Shown: positions 1-6,310 of the stretch, one piece after another
Numbering within the stretch: position 1 is the stretch's first letter
Layout of the letters: each line of letters begins with the position of its first letter
From: Bacteroidaceae bacterium
Lineage (GTDB): Bacteria > Bacteroidota > Bacteroidia > Bacteroidales > Bacteroidaceae
DNA: 7,641 nucleotides
Reading direction: 5' to 3'
NCBI GenBank assembly: GCA_028707655.1
Contig: JAQWAN010000095.1
Location: 1 to 7,641, forward strand
Program-made: the position numbers and the translations under genes
The notes under the pieces: generated by a model
Told to the model about the DNA's origin: nothing
What the model saw: only the letters and a program-made list of their open reading frames with translations
The model's database searches: none

Positions 1-72
1 GAGCTTATTGTTTATATGCAACAAGGAGAGGTACATAGTAGTGTGACTAAAATAATACGAAAAGAAGAATGA
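1..72 (+). CDS. xseA: Exodeoxyribonuclease VII large subunit, C-terminal end (partial)
   Basis: Frame 1 is open from the window edge to a TGA at 70-72 and gives 23 residues ending in KIIRKEE. The piece contains a GEVHSSVTKI stretch, which resembles the usual XseA C-terminus (a short beta-strand with a G-x-V-x-S/A-x-V pattern before a basic tail). XseA is the catalytic large subunit of exonuclease VII, which degrades single-stranded DNA in both directions. The identification rests mainly on context: the reading frame overlaps the xseB start by 4 bases (ATGA at 69-72), the common arrangement for these two subunits. The catalytic and OB-fold domains lie outside the window. Confidence 0.75.
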   Translation, partial: ELIVYMQQGEVHSSVTKIIRKEE

Positions 73-266
73 AAGAGAAAATGACGTACGAAGCAGCTGT
101 TAATAAGCTAGAAGAGATTGTACAAAAAATGGAGAACAATGAATATTCAATGGATGAATTAACCACGCAGTTGAAAGAGGCAAAAAAAATGATTTCTTTC
201 TGTCAACAAAAACTGAACAAGGTAGACGAAGAGGTGGCCTCACTGTTGAATGAGACGGCTGTATAA
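69..266 (+). CDS. xseB: Exodeoxyribonuclease VII small subunit
   Basis: This 65-residue protein has the XseB family pattern: MTYEAAVNKLEEIVQKME near the N-terminus (residues 5-22), an acidic helix turn around YSMDELTTQLKEA (26-38), and a second helix with C45 and QQKL (46-49). Its length is normal for the family (about 60-80). XseB is a small helical hairpin, several copies of which bind the XseA large subunit in the cytoplasm to form exonuclease VII, used in single-strand DNA trimming and mismatch repair. The start chosen at 69 overlaps the upstream stop as ATGA, which implies translational coupling. An in-frame ATG at 81 would give MTYEAA and is the only realistic alternative. Confidence 0.93.
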   Translation: MKEKMTYEAAVNKLEEIVQKMENNEYSMDELTTQLKEAKKMISFCQQKLNKVDEEVASLLNETAV

Positions 267-267
267 G

Positions 268-294
268 AGAGAGTTAGCTCTTTACATATTTTTT
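268..294 (+). terminator. Weak possible terminator after xseB
   Basis: Immediately after the xseB stop, bases 268-273 can pair with 278-283 around a TTAG loop. The stem is only 6 bp and includes one G-U pair. A run of T at 289-294 follows after a gap of about 5 bases. This is short and imperfect for an intrinsic terminator, but it sits where one would be expected, before the likely ilvE promoter. Confidence 0.25.
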
Positions 295-343
295 AGTACC
301 TGTTTTTTAAAGTAAATTAAACAGTATTGTCAAATATATATTG

Positions 344-351
344 TATTTTTG
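344..351 (+). promoter_or_regulatory. Candidate -7 box for the ilvE-trmB-mrp run
   Basis: TATTTTTG matches the Bacteroidota -7 consensus TAnnTTTG at all six fixed positions and lies 38 bp before the ilvE ATG at 390. No good TTTG -33 element is present at the usual distance: the nearest is ATTG at 326-329, with a 14-bp spacer that is too short. In such A/T-rich sequence a match by chance is possible. If real, the 5' leader would be about 30 bases. Confidence 0.4.
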
Positions 352-389
352 TTCTTTATAAAAGTAATAAAATTCAATACATATTAACA

Positions 390-1409
390 ATGAAAGAAAT
401 AGATTGGAAGAATATGTCTTTTGGATATATTCCAACGGATTATAACGTAAGATGTTATTATAAGAACGGGAAATGGGGAGAAATAGAAATCTCTTCTTCG
501 GAGTCTATTAATATGCATATGGCTGCCACTTGTTTGCACTACGGACAAGAAGCTTTTGAGGGTATGAAAGCTTTTCGTGGAAAAGACGATAAAGTTAGAC
601 TCTTTCGTATGTCTGATAATGCTAAAAGATTGCAATCCACTTGCGATGCTATCTTAATGCCTCAGATGCCTGTCGATTTGTTTTCAGACATGGTTAAAAA
701 GGTTGTAAAATTAAATGACCGATTTGTCCCACCTTATGATAGTGGTGCTTCTTTATATATTCGTCCATTGATGATTGGTACTGGTGCACGTATTGGTGTA
801 CATCCAGCCGACGAATATTTGTTTATTATTTTTGTTTCGCCAGTAGGCCCCTATTTCCCTGGTGGCTTTTCTACGAATCCATACGTTATTATTCGCGAAT
901 ATGACCGTGCTGCTCCTTTAGGTACTGGAGCCTTTAAAATCGGAGGTAATTATGCAGCAGGTTTACGCGCTAATAAATTAGCACACGATTTAGGCTATTC
1001 TAGTGAATTTTATTTAGATGCAAAAGAAAAGAAGTACATTGACGAATGTGGTGCTGCTAATTTCTTTGCTATAAAAGATAACACCTATATCACCCCAAAA
1101 TCGAGCTCTATACTACCCTCTATTACGAATAGAAGTTTGATGCAGTTGGCAGAAGATATGGGATTGAAAATAGAACGACGCCCAATACCAGAAGAGGAAT
1201 TGTCTACATTTGAAGAGGCTGGAGCTTGTGGTACAGCAGCTGTTATATCTCCTATTCGTTGTATTGACGATTACGAATTGAAGAAATCGTATGTCATTTC
1301 TAAAGATGGAAAACCTGGTCCTATTAGTACTAAATTGTATAATGAATTAAGAAGTATCCAATATGGTGATGTAGCCGATAAACATGGTTGGGTTACTGTT
1401 TTAGATTAA
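390..1409 (+). CDS. ilvE: Branched-chain amino-acid aminotransferase
   Basis: The product is a cytoplasmic PLP enzyme of fold type IV that interconverts leucine, isoleucine or valine and 2-oxoglutarate with the branched 2-oxo acids and glutamate. It catalyses the last step of branched-chain synthesis and the first of degradation. With the start at 390 it has 339 residues. Visible landmarks are HYGQEAFEGMKAFRG (50-64), SLYIRPLMIGTG (121-132), the PLP-lysine motif GTGAFKIGGNYA with K183, the E-x-G-x-x-N motif (E219, G221, N224), LPSITNRSL (242-250) and ACGTAAVISPI (279-289). The frame can be extended to a TTG at 327, but that adds 21 residues without family similarity and would run through the candidate -7 box. 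The ATG at 390 gives MKEIDWKNMSFGYIPTDYNV, the expected family N-terminus. The gene leads a tight run with trmB and mrp. Confidence 0.95.
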   Translation: MKEIDWKNMSFGYIPTDYNVRCYYKNGKWGEIEISSSESINMHMAATCLHYGQEAFEGMKAFRGKDDKVRLFRMSDNAKRLQSTCDAILMPQMPVDLFSDMVKKVVKLNDRFVPPYDSGASLYIRPLMIGTGARIGVHPADEYLFIIFVSPVGPYFPGGFSTNPYVIIREYDRAAPLGTGAFKIGGNYAAGLRANKLAHDLGYSSEFYLDAKEKKYIDECGAANFFAIKDNTYITPKSSSILPSITNRSLMQLAEDMGLKIERRPIPEEELSTFEEAGACGTAAVISPIRCIDDYELKKSYVISKDGKPGPISTKLYNELRSIQYGDVADKHGWVTVLD

Positions 1410-1415
1410 AAGTGA

Positions 1416-2177
1416 ATGGCAAAAAATAAGTTAGAGAAGTTTGCAGATATGCGGAGTTATCCGCATGTGTTTGAATATCCGTGTTCCGTTGTGGATGATG
1501 TTTCTTTTGAGATGAAAGGATCTTGGAATAAAACTTTTTTTAAGAACGATAATCCCATAGTAGTTGAATTAGGTTGCGGAAGAGGAGAGTATGCGGTTGG
1601 TTTAGCACAATATTTCCCTTCCATAAATTTTATTGGAGTAGATATAAAGGGCTCTCGAATGTGGACGGGTGCAACAGAGGCTCTGGAGAAAGGTTTAAAA
1701 AATGTAGCCTTTCTACGTACAAACATCGAGATTATTGACCGTTTCTTCGGAACTGATGAGGTGAGTGAAATTTGGTTAACTTTCTCCGATCCACAGATGA
1801 AGAAGGTACGAAAGCGTTTAACCTCCACCTATTTTATGGAGCGATATCGTCATTTTTTACAACCTAACGGATTGGTGCATTTGAAAACAGATAGTCCGTT
1901 TATGTTTACCTACACCAAACTAATGTTAGAGAAAAATAAACTTCCTATTCAGATGATTACAGAAGATTTATATCATTCTGAATTGGAAAATGATCCACTC
2001 CTAGCTATTCGCACTTATTACGAACAACAATGGTTAGACCGTGGGTTGTCGATAAAGTATATTCAATTTAAATTACCTACCGAGGGAACACTAGTAGAAC
2101 CCGAGGTGGATATAGAATTGGATAGTTATCGCAGTTATAATCGTAGTAAACGAAGTGGTTCAGAAACAAGTAAATAA
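1416..2177 (+). CDS. trmB: tRNA (guanine-N7)-methyltransferase
   Basis: This Rossmann-fold SAM-dependent enzyme transfers a methyl group to N7 of G46 in the tRNA variable loop. The 253-residue protein shows motif I VVELGCGRGEYA (49-60) for SAM binding, NFIGVDIKGSRM (71-82) with the acidic ribose contact D76, the LTFSDPQMKK segment (121-130) at the site of the family motif FPDPWPKKRH, HLKTDSPF (155-162) and the C-terminal RTYYEQQW (199-206), equivalent to the T-x-x-E tRNA and guanine contact region. The SDPQMKK form is unlike the proteobacterial consensus, but I recall it from Bacteroides-type TrmB. The last 15 or so residues are a Ser/Arg-rich tail. The gene starts 6 bp after the ilvE stop with no Shine-Dalgarno sequence. 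Confidence 0.93.
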   Translation: MAKNKLEKFADMRSYPHVFEYPCSVVDDVSFEMKGSWNKTFFKNDNPIVVELGCGRGEYAVGLAQYFPSINFIGVDIKGSRMWTGATEALEKGLKNVAFLRTNIEIIDRFFGTDEVSEIWLTFSDPQMKKVRKRLTSTYFMERYRHFLQPNGLVHLKTDSPFMFTYTKLMLEKNKLPIQMITEDLYHSELENDPLLAIRTYYEQQWLDRGLSIKYIQFKLPTEGTLVEPEVDIELDSYRSYNRSKRSGSETSK

Positions 2178-2186
2178 ATTAGTGAA

Positions 2187-3296
2187 ATGAAAATTTACCC
2201 AAAATTAATTTTAGATGCATTAGCTACTGTTCGCTATCCAGGTACGGGTAAGAATATAGTTGAGGCTGAGATGGTAGAAGATAACATTCGTATAGAGAAA
2301 AATAAAGTCTCTTTTTCGCTTATCTTTGAAAAACCAACAGATCCATTTATTAAATCTGTTGTTAAAGCTGCAGAAACAGCCATTCTTACTTACGTAGGAG
2401 AAGAGGTTGATATAAAAGGAAATATTTTGGTTAAAACATTGAAGGCAGCTCGTCCACATATCGATAAGCTATTGCCACAAGTAAAAAATGTTATTGCCAT
2501 CTCCTCTGGTAAAGGAGGTGTTGGTAAGTCAACTGTTACGGCAAATCTAGCTGTTGCTTTAGCCAAATTAGGCAATAAAGTAGGTTTGCTCGACGCCGAT
2601 CTTTTTGGTCCATCGATGCCCAAAATGTTTCAAATAGAAGATGTACGTCCTTTTACTGTACAGAAAGAGGGAAGAGACCTAATCGCTCCTATAGAAAAAT
2701 ATGGTGTTAAGGTATTATCTATTGGCTTTTTTGTTAATCAAGACCAAGCTACTCTTTGGAGAGGTGGTATGGCTAGCAATGCTTTGAAACAGTTGATTGG
2801 TGATACAGACTGGGGCGATTTAGATTATTTGTTAATCGATTTGCCTCCAGGTACAAGTGATATTCATCTTACTATTGTGCAGACACTAGCCTTGACCGGT
2901 GCAGTTGTAGTGAGTACACCACAAGAAGTAGCTTTAGCCGATGCGCGTAAGGGTATCAATATGTTTACCAACGATAAAGTGAATGTGCCAATTTTAGGAT
3001 TAGTAGAAAATATGGCTTGGTTTACTCCAGCTGAATTGCCAGAGAATAAGTATTATCTTTTTGGTAATGGTGGTGCTAAACGATTGGCTGAATCGATGAA
3101 TGTTCCTTTGTTAGGACAGATACCAATTGTACAAGGCATTTGCGATGGTGGTGATAATGGTACGCCTGTTGCGTTAGATGAGAATACAATAACAGGTCTT
3201 TCCTTTATGAACCTAGCTGAGAAAATGATTAAACAGGTGGATTATAGAAATAAGAACCTAGACCCAACACATCGTGTTGAGATGCATAAGCAGTAG
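2187..3296 (+). CDS. mrp: Mrp/ApbC-type P-loop ATPase lacking the CxxC motif
   Basis: This 369-residue protein belongs to the Mrp/NBP35 branch of the MinD/ParA ATPases, described as cytoplasmic Fe-S cluster carriers. An N-terminal MIP18 (DUF59)-like domain spans about residues 1-85. The ATPase domain follows with the deviant Walker A SSGKGGVGKST (106-116; K109 and K114), LLDADLFGPSMP (134-145), LWRGGMASNAL (190-200) and Walker B-like LLIDLPPGTSD (215-225). The segment beginning NMAWF (275-279) aligns with the place where ApbC proteins carry their CPxC cluster ligands, yet here it continues TPAELPENKYYLFG without cysteine. The only cysteine in the protein is C319 (GICDGG). ATPase function is therefore well supported, while Fe-S carriage is doubtful. 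The gene lies 9 bp after trmB and ends just before the palindromic terminator. Confidence 0.92.
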   Translation: MKIYPKLILDALATVRYPGTGKNIVEAEMVEDNIRIEKNKVSFSLIFEKPTDPFIKSVVKAAETAILTYVGEEVDIKGNILVKTLKAARPHIDKLLPQVKNVIAISSGKGGVGKSTVTANLAVALAKLGNKVGLLDADLFGPSMPKMFQIEDVRPFTVQKEGRDLIAPIEKYGVKVLSIGFFVNQDQATLWRGGMASNALKQLIGDTDWGDLDYLLIDLPPGTSDIHLTIVQTLALTGAVVVSTPQEVALADARKGINMFTNDKVNVPILGLVENMAWFTPAELPENKYYLFGNGGAKRLAESMNVPLLGQIPIVQGICDGGDNGTPVALDENTITGLSFMNLAEKMIKQVDYRNKNLDPTHRVEMHKQ

Positions 3297-3320
3297 TTTT
3301 TATACGCCATTTATCGCATA

Positions 3321-3370
3321 AAAAAGCGGGACATCTATTTTAAAATAGATGTCCCGCTTTTTCTTTTTTT
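3321..3370. terminator. Bidirectional intrinsic terminator, perfect 42-bp palindrome
   Basis: Bases 3321-3341 and 3342-3362 are exact reverse complements, giving a stem of up to about 19 bp with a small TTAA loop at the centre. The core arm is GCGGGACATCTATTTT. On the plus strand the GC part is followed by T6, C, then T7. On the minus strand it is followed by T6. It lies 24 bp after the mrp stop and 16 bp from the stop of the convergent ABC exporter gene, so it can terminate transcription from both sides. Confidence 0.93.
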
Positions 3371-3378
3371 GTGCTCCC

Positions 3379-5214
3379 TTATTTTACCGATTGCATTTCA
3401 CAAAGTTTCTTATAAACGCCATCTTTCGCTATTAGCTCATCGTGCTTACCTCTTTCTACAATCTCACCCTCCTGCATCACACAAATCTCGTCTGCATTCT
3501 TTATCGTAGAGAGTCGGTGGGCAATAGCTATGGTAGTTCTATTCTTCATAAGTTGCTCTAATGCTAACTGAACCATACGTTCTGATTCAGTGTCTAGAGC
3601 AGATGTAGCTTCATCTAATATAAGTATTGGTGGGTTCTTTAAAATAGCACGAGCAATACTAATACGTTGTCGTTGACCACCCGATAGTTTACTTCCTCTA
3701 TCTCCAATCATGGTGTCGTATCCATCTTCACTTGCTATAATAAAATCGTGTGCATTTGCTATTTTTGCCGCCTCAATAATCTCCTCGCGTGTAGCATCGT
3801 CTACACCAAAAGCAATATTATTAGCAAACGTGTCATTAAATAAAATTGCTTCTTGGTTCACATTGCCCATTAATGAACGCAGCTCTTTTGATTTGATATC
3901 TTTCACATTGATACCATCTATCGTGATCTCTCCCTCTTGTACATCATAATAGCGTGGAAGGAGGTCGACTAGGGTAGATTTACCAGAGCCCGATTGTCCC
4001 ACCAGTGCAATTGTTTTTCCATGCTCAATGGTTAATGATATATTCTTCAAAATCCATTGATTTGCATATTTAAATGAGACATTTTTATATTCTATCTTTT
4101 TGGTAAAAGTCTGGATTGGTTTACCATTTATAGGCTCCACAAGATTATTCTCAGCTAGTAAAACTTTGTCTATACGCTCCATAGAAGCTAGCCCTTTAGG
4201 TATATTGTAACCTGCTTTAGAAAATTCCTTTAGTGGATTGATTAGACTATATAGCATCACTAGATAGAAAATAAACGATGGGGCACTGATGCTAGAGGTT
4301 CCTCCTAAAATAAGTGTCCCACCAAACCATAAAACTAATACAATGAGAATCGTGCCCAAAAACTCACTCATTGGATGCGCTAATTGTTGACGTGTATTCA
4401 CTTTATTCACAATAGAGCGATACCCATCGTTTGCTTTAGTAAAGCGATTTTCAATTTTTTCTTGTGCATTAAATGCTTTTATGATGCGCAGACCACCCAA
4501 TGTTTCCTCTACTTGCGATAATAAATCGCTCCATTCATTTTGAGCAGCAAGAGAATGCTGTTTTAGTCGTTTACCAATGGCACCCATAATCCATCCCATT
4601 ATAGGCAATACCACCACCGTAAAGATGGTCAGTTGCCAACTAAGGGCAATCAATGTACCAAAATAGATAATGATAAGTATAGGGTTTTTAAACAACATAT
4701 CCAATGAACTCATAATGGAATTCTCCACCTCTTGTACATCTCCACTAATACGTGCCATTATATCTCCTTTGCGCTCTTCCGAGAAAAAGCCAATGGGTAG
4801 GGATAATATCTTGTGGAATACTTGATTTCTTAAGTCTCTAACCACACCCGTTCTTAGCGGAATAATCATGGCTGAAGATAGGAAATAAAACGTTGTTTTA
4901 AAGAGGGTCATTACAGCTAGAAAAACACCTAAGATAAGTAGCGTATTACTCTCTCCAGTGGTTTGAATCAGGTCTGAAATGTAGTAGTAAAAATTGTTGA
5001 CCACTAAATCTTTTGTACCTACACCAACGGTATCCCATGCCATAAAAGAGTATTTTGTGGACTCGAGACCAAACAAAAGCTGCAAAATGGGAATAATCAT
5101 AGAGAAGGAAAAAACATTTAGCAACGCAGCTAAAATGTTGAAAACAAAAGTGAGAATTAGGTAGTGTTTATATGGCGGAACGAATCGTAGTAAGATTTGT
5201 ATAAATTGTTTCAT
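3379..5214 (-). CDS. MsbA-type ABC exporter (fused permease and ATPase)
   Basis: This 611-residue half-transporter of the ABCB/MsbA class would act as a homodimer in the inner membrane. The transmembrane domain (about 1-340) has hydrophobic segments near 18-46, 91-118, 170-190, 194-215, 283-303 and 311-328, with a fairly long outer loop of about 45 residues between the first two. The ATPase domain is complete: Walker A GQSGSGKST (406-414), Q-loop Q454, signature LSGGQRQR (510-517), Walker B ILILDE (530-535), D-loop SALD (538-541) and switch H566 in AHRLSTI. Substrate cannot be read from sequence; lipid A-core or another lipid is plausible by family, but Bacteroidota carry several paralogues, so I give no symbol. 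Its ATG lies 5 bp after the stop of the coiled-coil gene, so the two are probably co-transcribed. Confidence 0.93.
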   Translation of the reverse strand: MKQFIQILLRFVPPYKHYLILTFVFNILAALLNVFSFSMIIPILQLLFGLESTKYSFMAWDTVGVGTKDLVVNNFYYYISDLIQTTGESNTLLILGVFLAVMTLFKTTFYFLSSAMIIPLRTGVVRDLRNQVFHKILSLPIGFFSEERKGDIMARISGDVQEVENSIMSSLDMLFKNPILIIIYFGTLIALSWQLTIFTVVVLPIMGWIMGAIGKRLKQHSLAAQNEWSDLLSQVEETLGGLRIIKAFNAQEKIENRFTKANDGYRSIVNKVNTRQQLAHPMSEFLGTILIVLVLWFGGTLILGGTSSISAPSFIFYLVMLYSLINPLKEFSKAGYNIPKGLASMERIDKVLLAENNLVEPINGKPIQTFTKKIEYKNVSFKYANQWILKNISLTIEHGKTIALVGQSGSGKSTLVDLLPRYYDVQEGEITIDGINVKDIKSKELRSLMGNVNQEAILFNDTFANNIAFGVDDATREEIIEAAKIANAHDFIIASEDGYDTMIGDRGSKLSGGQRQRISIARAILKNPPILILDEATSALDTESERMVQLALEQLMKNRTTIAIAHRLSTIKNADEICVMQEGEIVERGKHDELIAKDGVYKKLCEMQSVK

Positions 5215-5219
5215 GTCTT

Positions 5220-6092
5220 TTATTTTAGTTCAAATTGTTTAGATCCAATCATGTAGTTATCTGCAAAAATAAAGACTTGATAAGTTCCTGATTCTAGAAA
5301 TTCTTCTACATCCCAATAGACTGCTATATCTTGTTCTTCTCCAGTATATTCGATATATTTTTTGATAGAATAACCTATCTCCTTGTTTTCAAAGGAGAAA
5401 GTGTTGGCTGAGCTTTTGCTTAAAATGGTGTGATTGGGTTTAGCAATACGTATATATAGCGTACGTTCTCCCGATTCTGTTGTAATATTTTTAGTCAATG
5501 TAAATGAGATAGCAAATTTAACTATTTTCTTTACCCTATTTGTGGTCTTGTTTCGTTTGTTCTTGGGTAATACTACAATGTTTGTAGCATCTAGTTGTGA
5601 AGCCAATTGCACCTTCTCATCGAGTGTTTTTTTCTCTTTAGATAGATTGTCTATCTTTTGCGTTGCTTGTCTGTATTTCCGCTTTACAGCTTTGTTCTCA
5701 GACGCTAACGCCTTGTTTATACGATTGAGGGAGTCGATTTCAGTAATATATTTTTTTAGAACCGCACGAAGTGTTTTTAATTCCTTTTTTAAACGGTAAA
5801 TCTCTGCGGCGTTTGTCGATTTGGTTACGCGCAACTCTTCGAGTAAACGTTGTATCTTTGTTTTTTCTTTGCTCAATAAAGTTGACAATGAATCATTAGT
5901 GGTTACCATTTGCAACTCATTATATTGATTGGCAAAACTGTTGTATTCATTCTCCATCTCCTCCTTTTCAATGGTGAAAAGTTTAGACATGTCTTGATTT
6001 TCTTGTCGTTGTCGTAATAATAAGTAACTAATATAGCCCAAACTACCTATCAAAACGATAATAGTAGCAATTATAACTTTCTTTGAATTCAT
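5220..6092 (-). CDS. Membrane-anchored coiled-coil protein of unknown function
   Basis: I do not recognise a named family. The 290-residue protein starts MNSKK followed by one hydrophobic segment (about 6-26), which looks like an uncleaved anchor because no clear signal-peptidase site follows. Residues about 28-165 are highly charged and rich in K, E, L and Q with leucine spacing typical of a long coiled coil (for example IYRLKKELKTLRAVL at 98-112). A basic linker (177-190) leads to a C-terminal part (about 191-290) with alternating strand-like stretches such as ERTLYIRIAKP and GTYQVFIFADNYMIG, suggesting a beta-sandwich. Orientation is uncertain; an N-in signal anchor would place the coiled coil and beta domain in the periplasm. 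It is the first gene of a pair with the ABC exporter, 5 bp apart, behind a good promoter match, so an accessory role in export is possible but unproven. Confidence 0.85.
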   Translation of the reverse strand: MNSKKVIIATIIVLIGSLGYISYLLLRQRQENQDMSKLFTIEKEEMENEYNSFANQYNELQMVTTNDSLSTLLSKEKTKIQRLLEELRVTKSTNAAEIYRLKKELKTLRAVLKKYITEIDSLNRINKALASENKAVKRKYRQATQKIDNLSKEKKTLDEKVQLASQLDATNIVVLPKNKRNKTTNRVKKIVKFAISFTLTKNITTESGERTLYIRIAKPNHTILSKSSANTFSFENKEIGYSIKKYIEYTGEEQDIAVYWDVEEFLESGTYQVFIFADNYMIGSKQFELK

Positions 6093-6114
6093 AAGTCAAA
6101 TTTTTGTTCAGTCG

Positions 6115-6145
6115 CAAAAGTAGTTGTTTTTACGTGAATAGCAAA
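6115..6145 (-). promoter_or_regulatory. Bacteroidota-type promoter for the coiled-coil/exporter pair
   Basis: Read on the minus strand, TTTG at 6145-6142 is followed by a 19-bp spacer and TACTTTTG at 6122-6115. This is a full match to the TTTG / TAnnTTTG consensus of the Bacteroidota primary sigma factor at typical spacing. The -7 box ends 22 bp before the ATG at 6092, so the leader would be only about 15-20 bases. Confidence 0.75.
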
Positions 6146-6170
6146 GGATAGTAAATAATGAATTAACGAT

Positions 6171-6262
6171 TTTGATTAGAATAGAGGAGTTACTAACTAG
6201 TAACGCCTCCAATTGAATAAATCTTTAACTAATTTTATTAAGGAAATATTTCTCTAATCAAA
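6171..6262. repeat. 10-bp inverted repeat spanning the divergent region
   Basis: TTTGATTAGA at 6171-6180 is the exact reverse complement of TCTAATCAAA at 6253-6262, with 72 bp between the arms. The outer flanks are also partly similar (TTAACGAT before the left arm, GATTAA after the right arm). The right arm fills the spacer between the candidate -33 and -7 boxes of mdh, and the left arm lies about 26 bp upstream of the minus-strand -33 box. The positions fit paired operator half-sites, but this is inference. Confidence 0.45.
6184..6209. repeat. Near-perfect palindrome between divergent promoters
   Basis: GTTACTA at 6189-6195 and TAGTAAC at 6198-6204 are reverse complements separated by AC, and GAGG (6184-6187) pairs with CCTC (6206-6209) across one A/G mismatch. 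No T-run follows on either strand, so it does not look like a terminator. It could be an operator for a dimeric regulator or a cruciform-prone site. Confidence 0.55.
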
Positions 6263-6279
6263 GATTAACCGTATCTTTG
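6249..6279 (+). promoter_or_regulatory. Bacteroidota-type promoter for mdh
   Basis: TATCTTTG at 6272-6279 matches the TAnnTTTG -7 consensus in full. TTTC at 6249-6252, 19 bp upstream, matches three of four bases of the -33 TTTG box. The expected transcript start is a few bases after 6279, leaving an A/T-rich leader of about 25 bases before the ATG at 6311, which has no Shine-Dalgarno sequence. Confidence 0.75.
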
Positions 6280-6310
6280 TTCCGATTATAAATCTAAAGA
6301 TCAATTTAAT

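Noticed and set aside
300..324. CTGTTT ... AAACAG inverted repeat upstream of ilvE
   Set aside because: Only 6 bp per arm with a 13-base gap in very A/T-rich sequence; expected by chance and not a convincing operator or terminator.
384..635. Minus-strand open frame of 83 codons opposite ilvE
   Set aside because: It lies entirely within the well-supported ilvE gene, has no recognisable domain, and its composition is that of an antisense shadow.
1457..1828. Minus-strand open frame of 123 codons opposite trmB
   Set aside because: It covers the conserved SAM-binding part of trmB, shows no domain, and has no promoter-like site or leader of its own.
2220..2623. Two minus-strand frames opposite mrp
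   Set aside because: Both overlap the strongly conserved mrp P-loop region or MIP18-like domain and show no independent features.
5434..5799. Plus-strand open frame of 121 codons opposite the coiled-coil gene
   Set aside because: Its hydrophobic content is the complement of the Lys/Glu-rich coiled coil. The minus-strand gene has a promoter, an anchor segment and tight spacing to the exporter gene, so the plus frame is a shadow.
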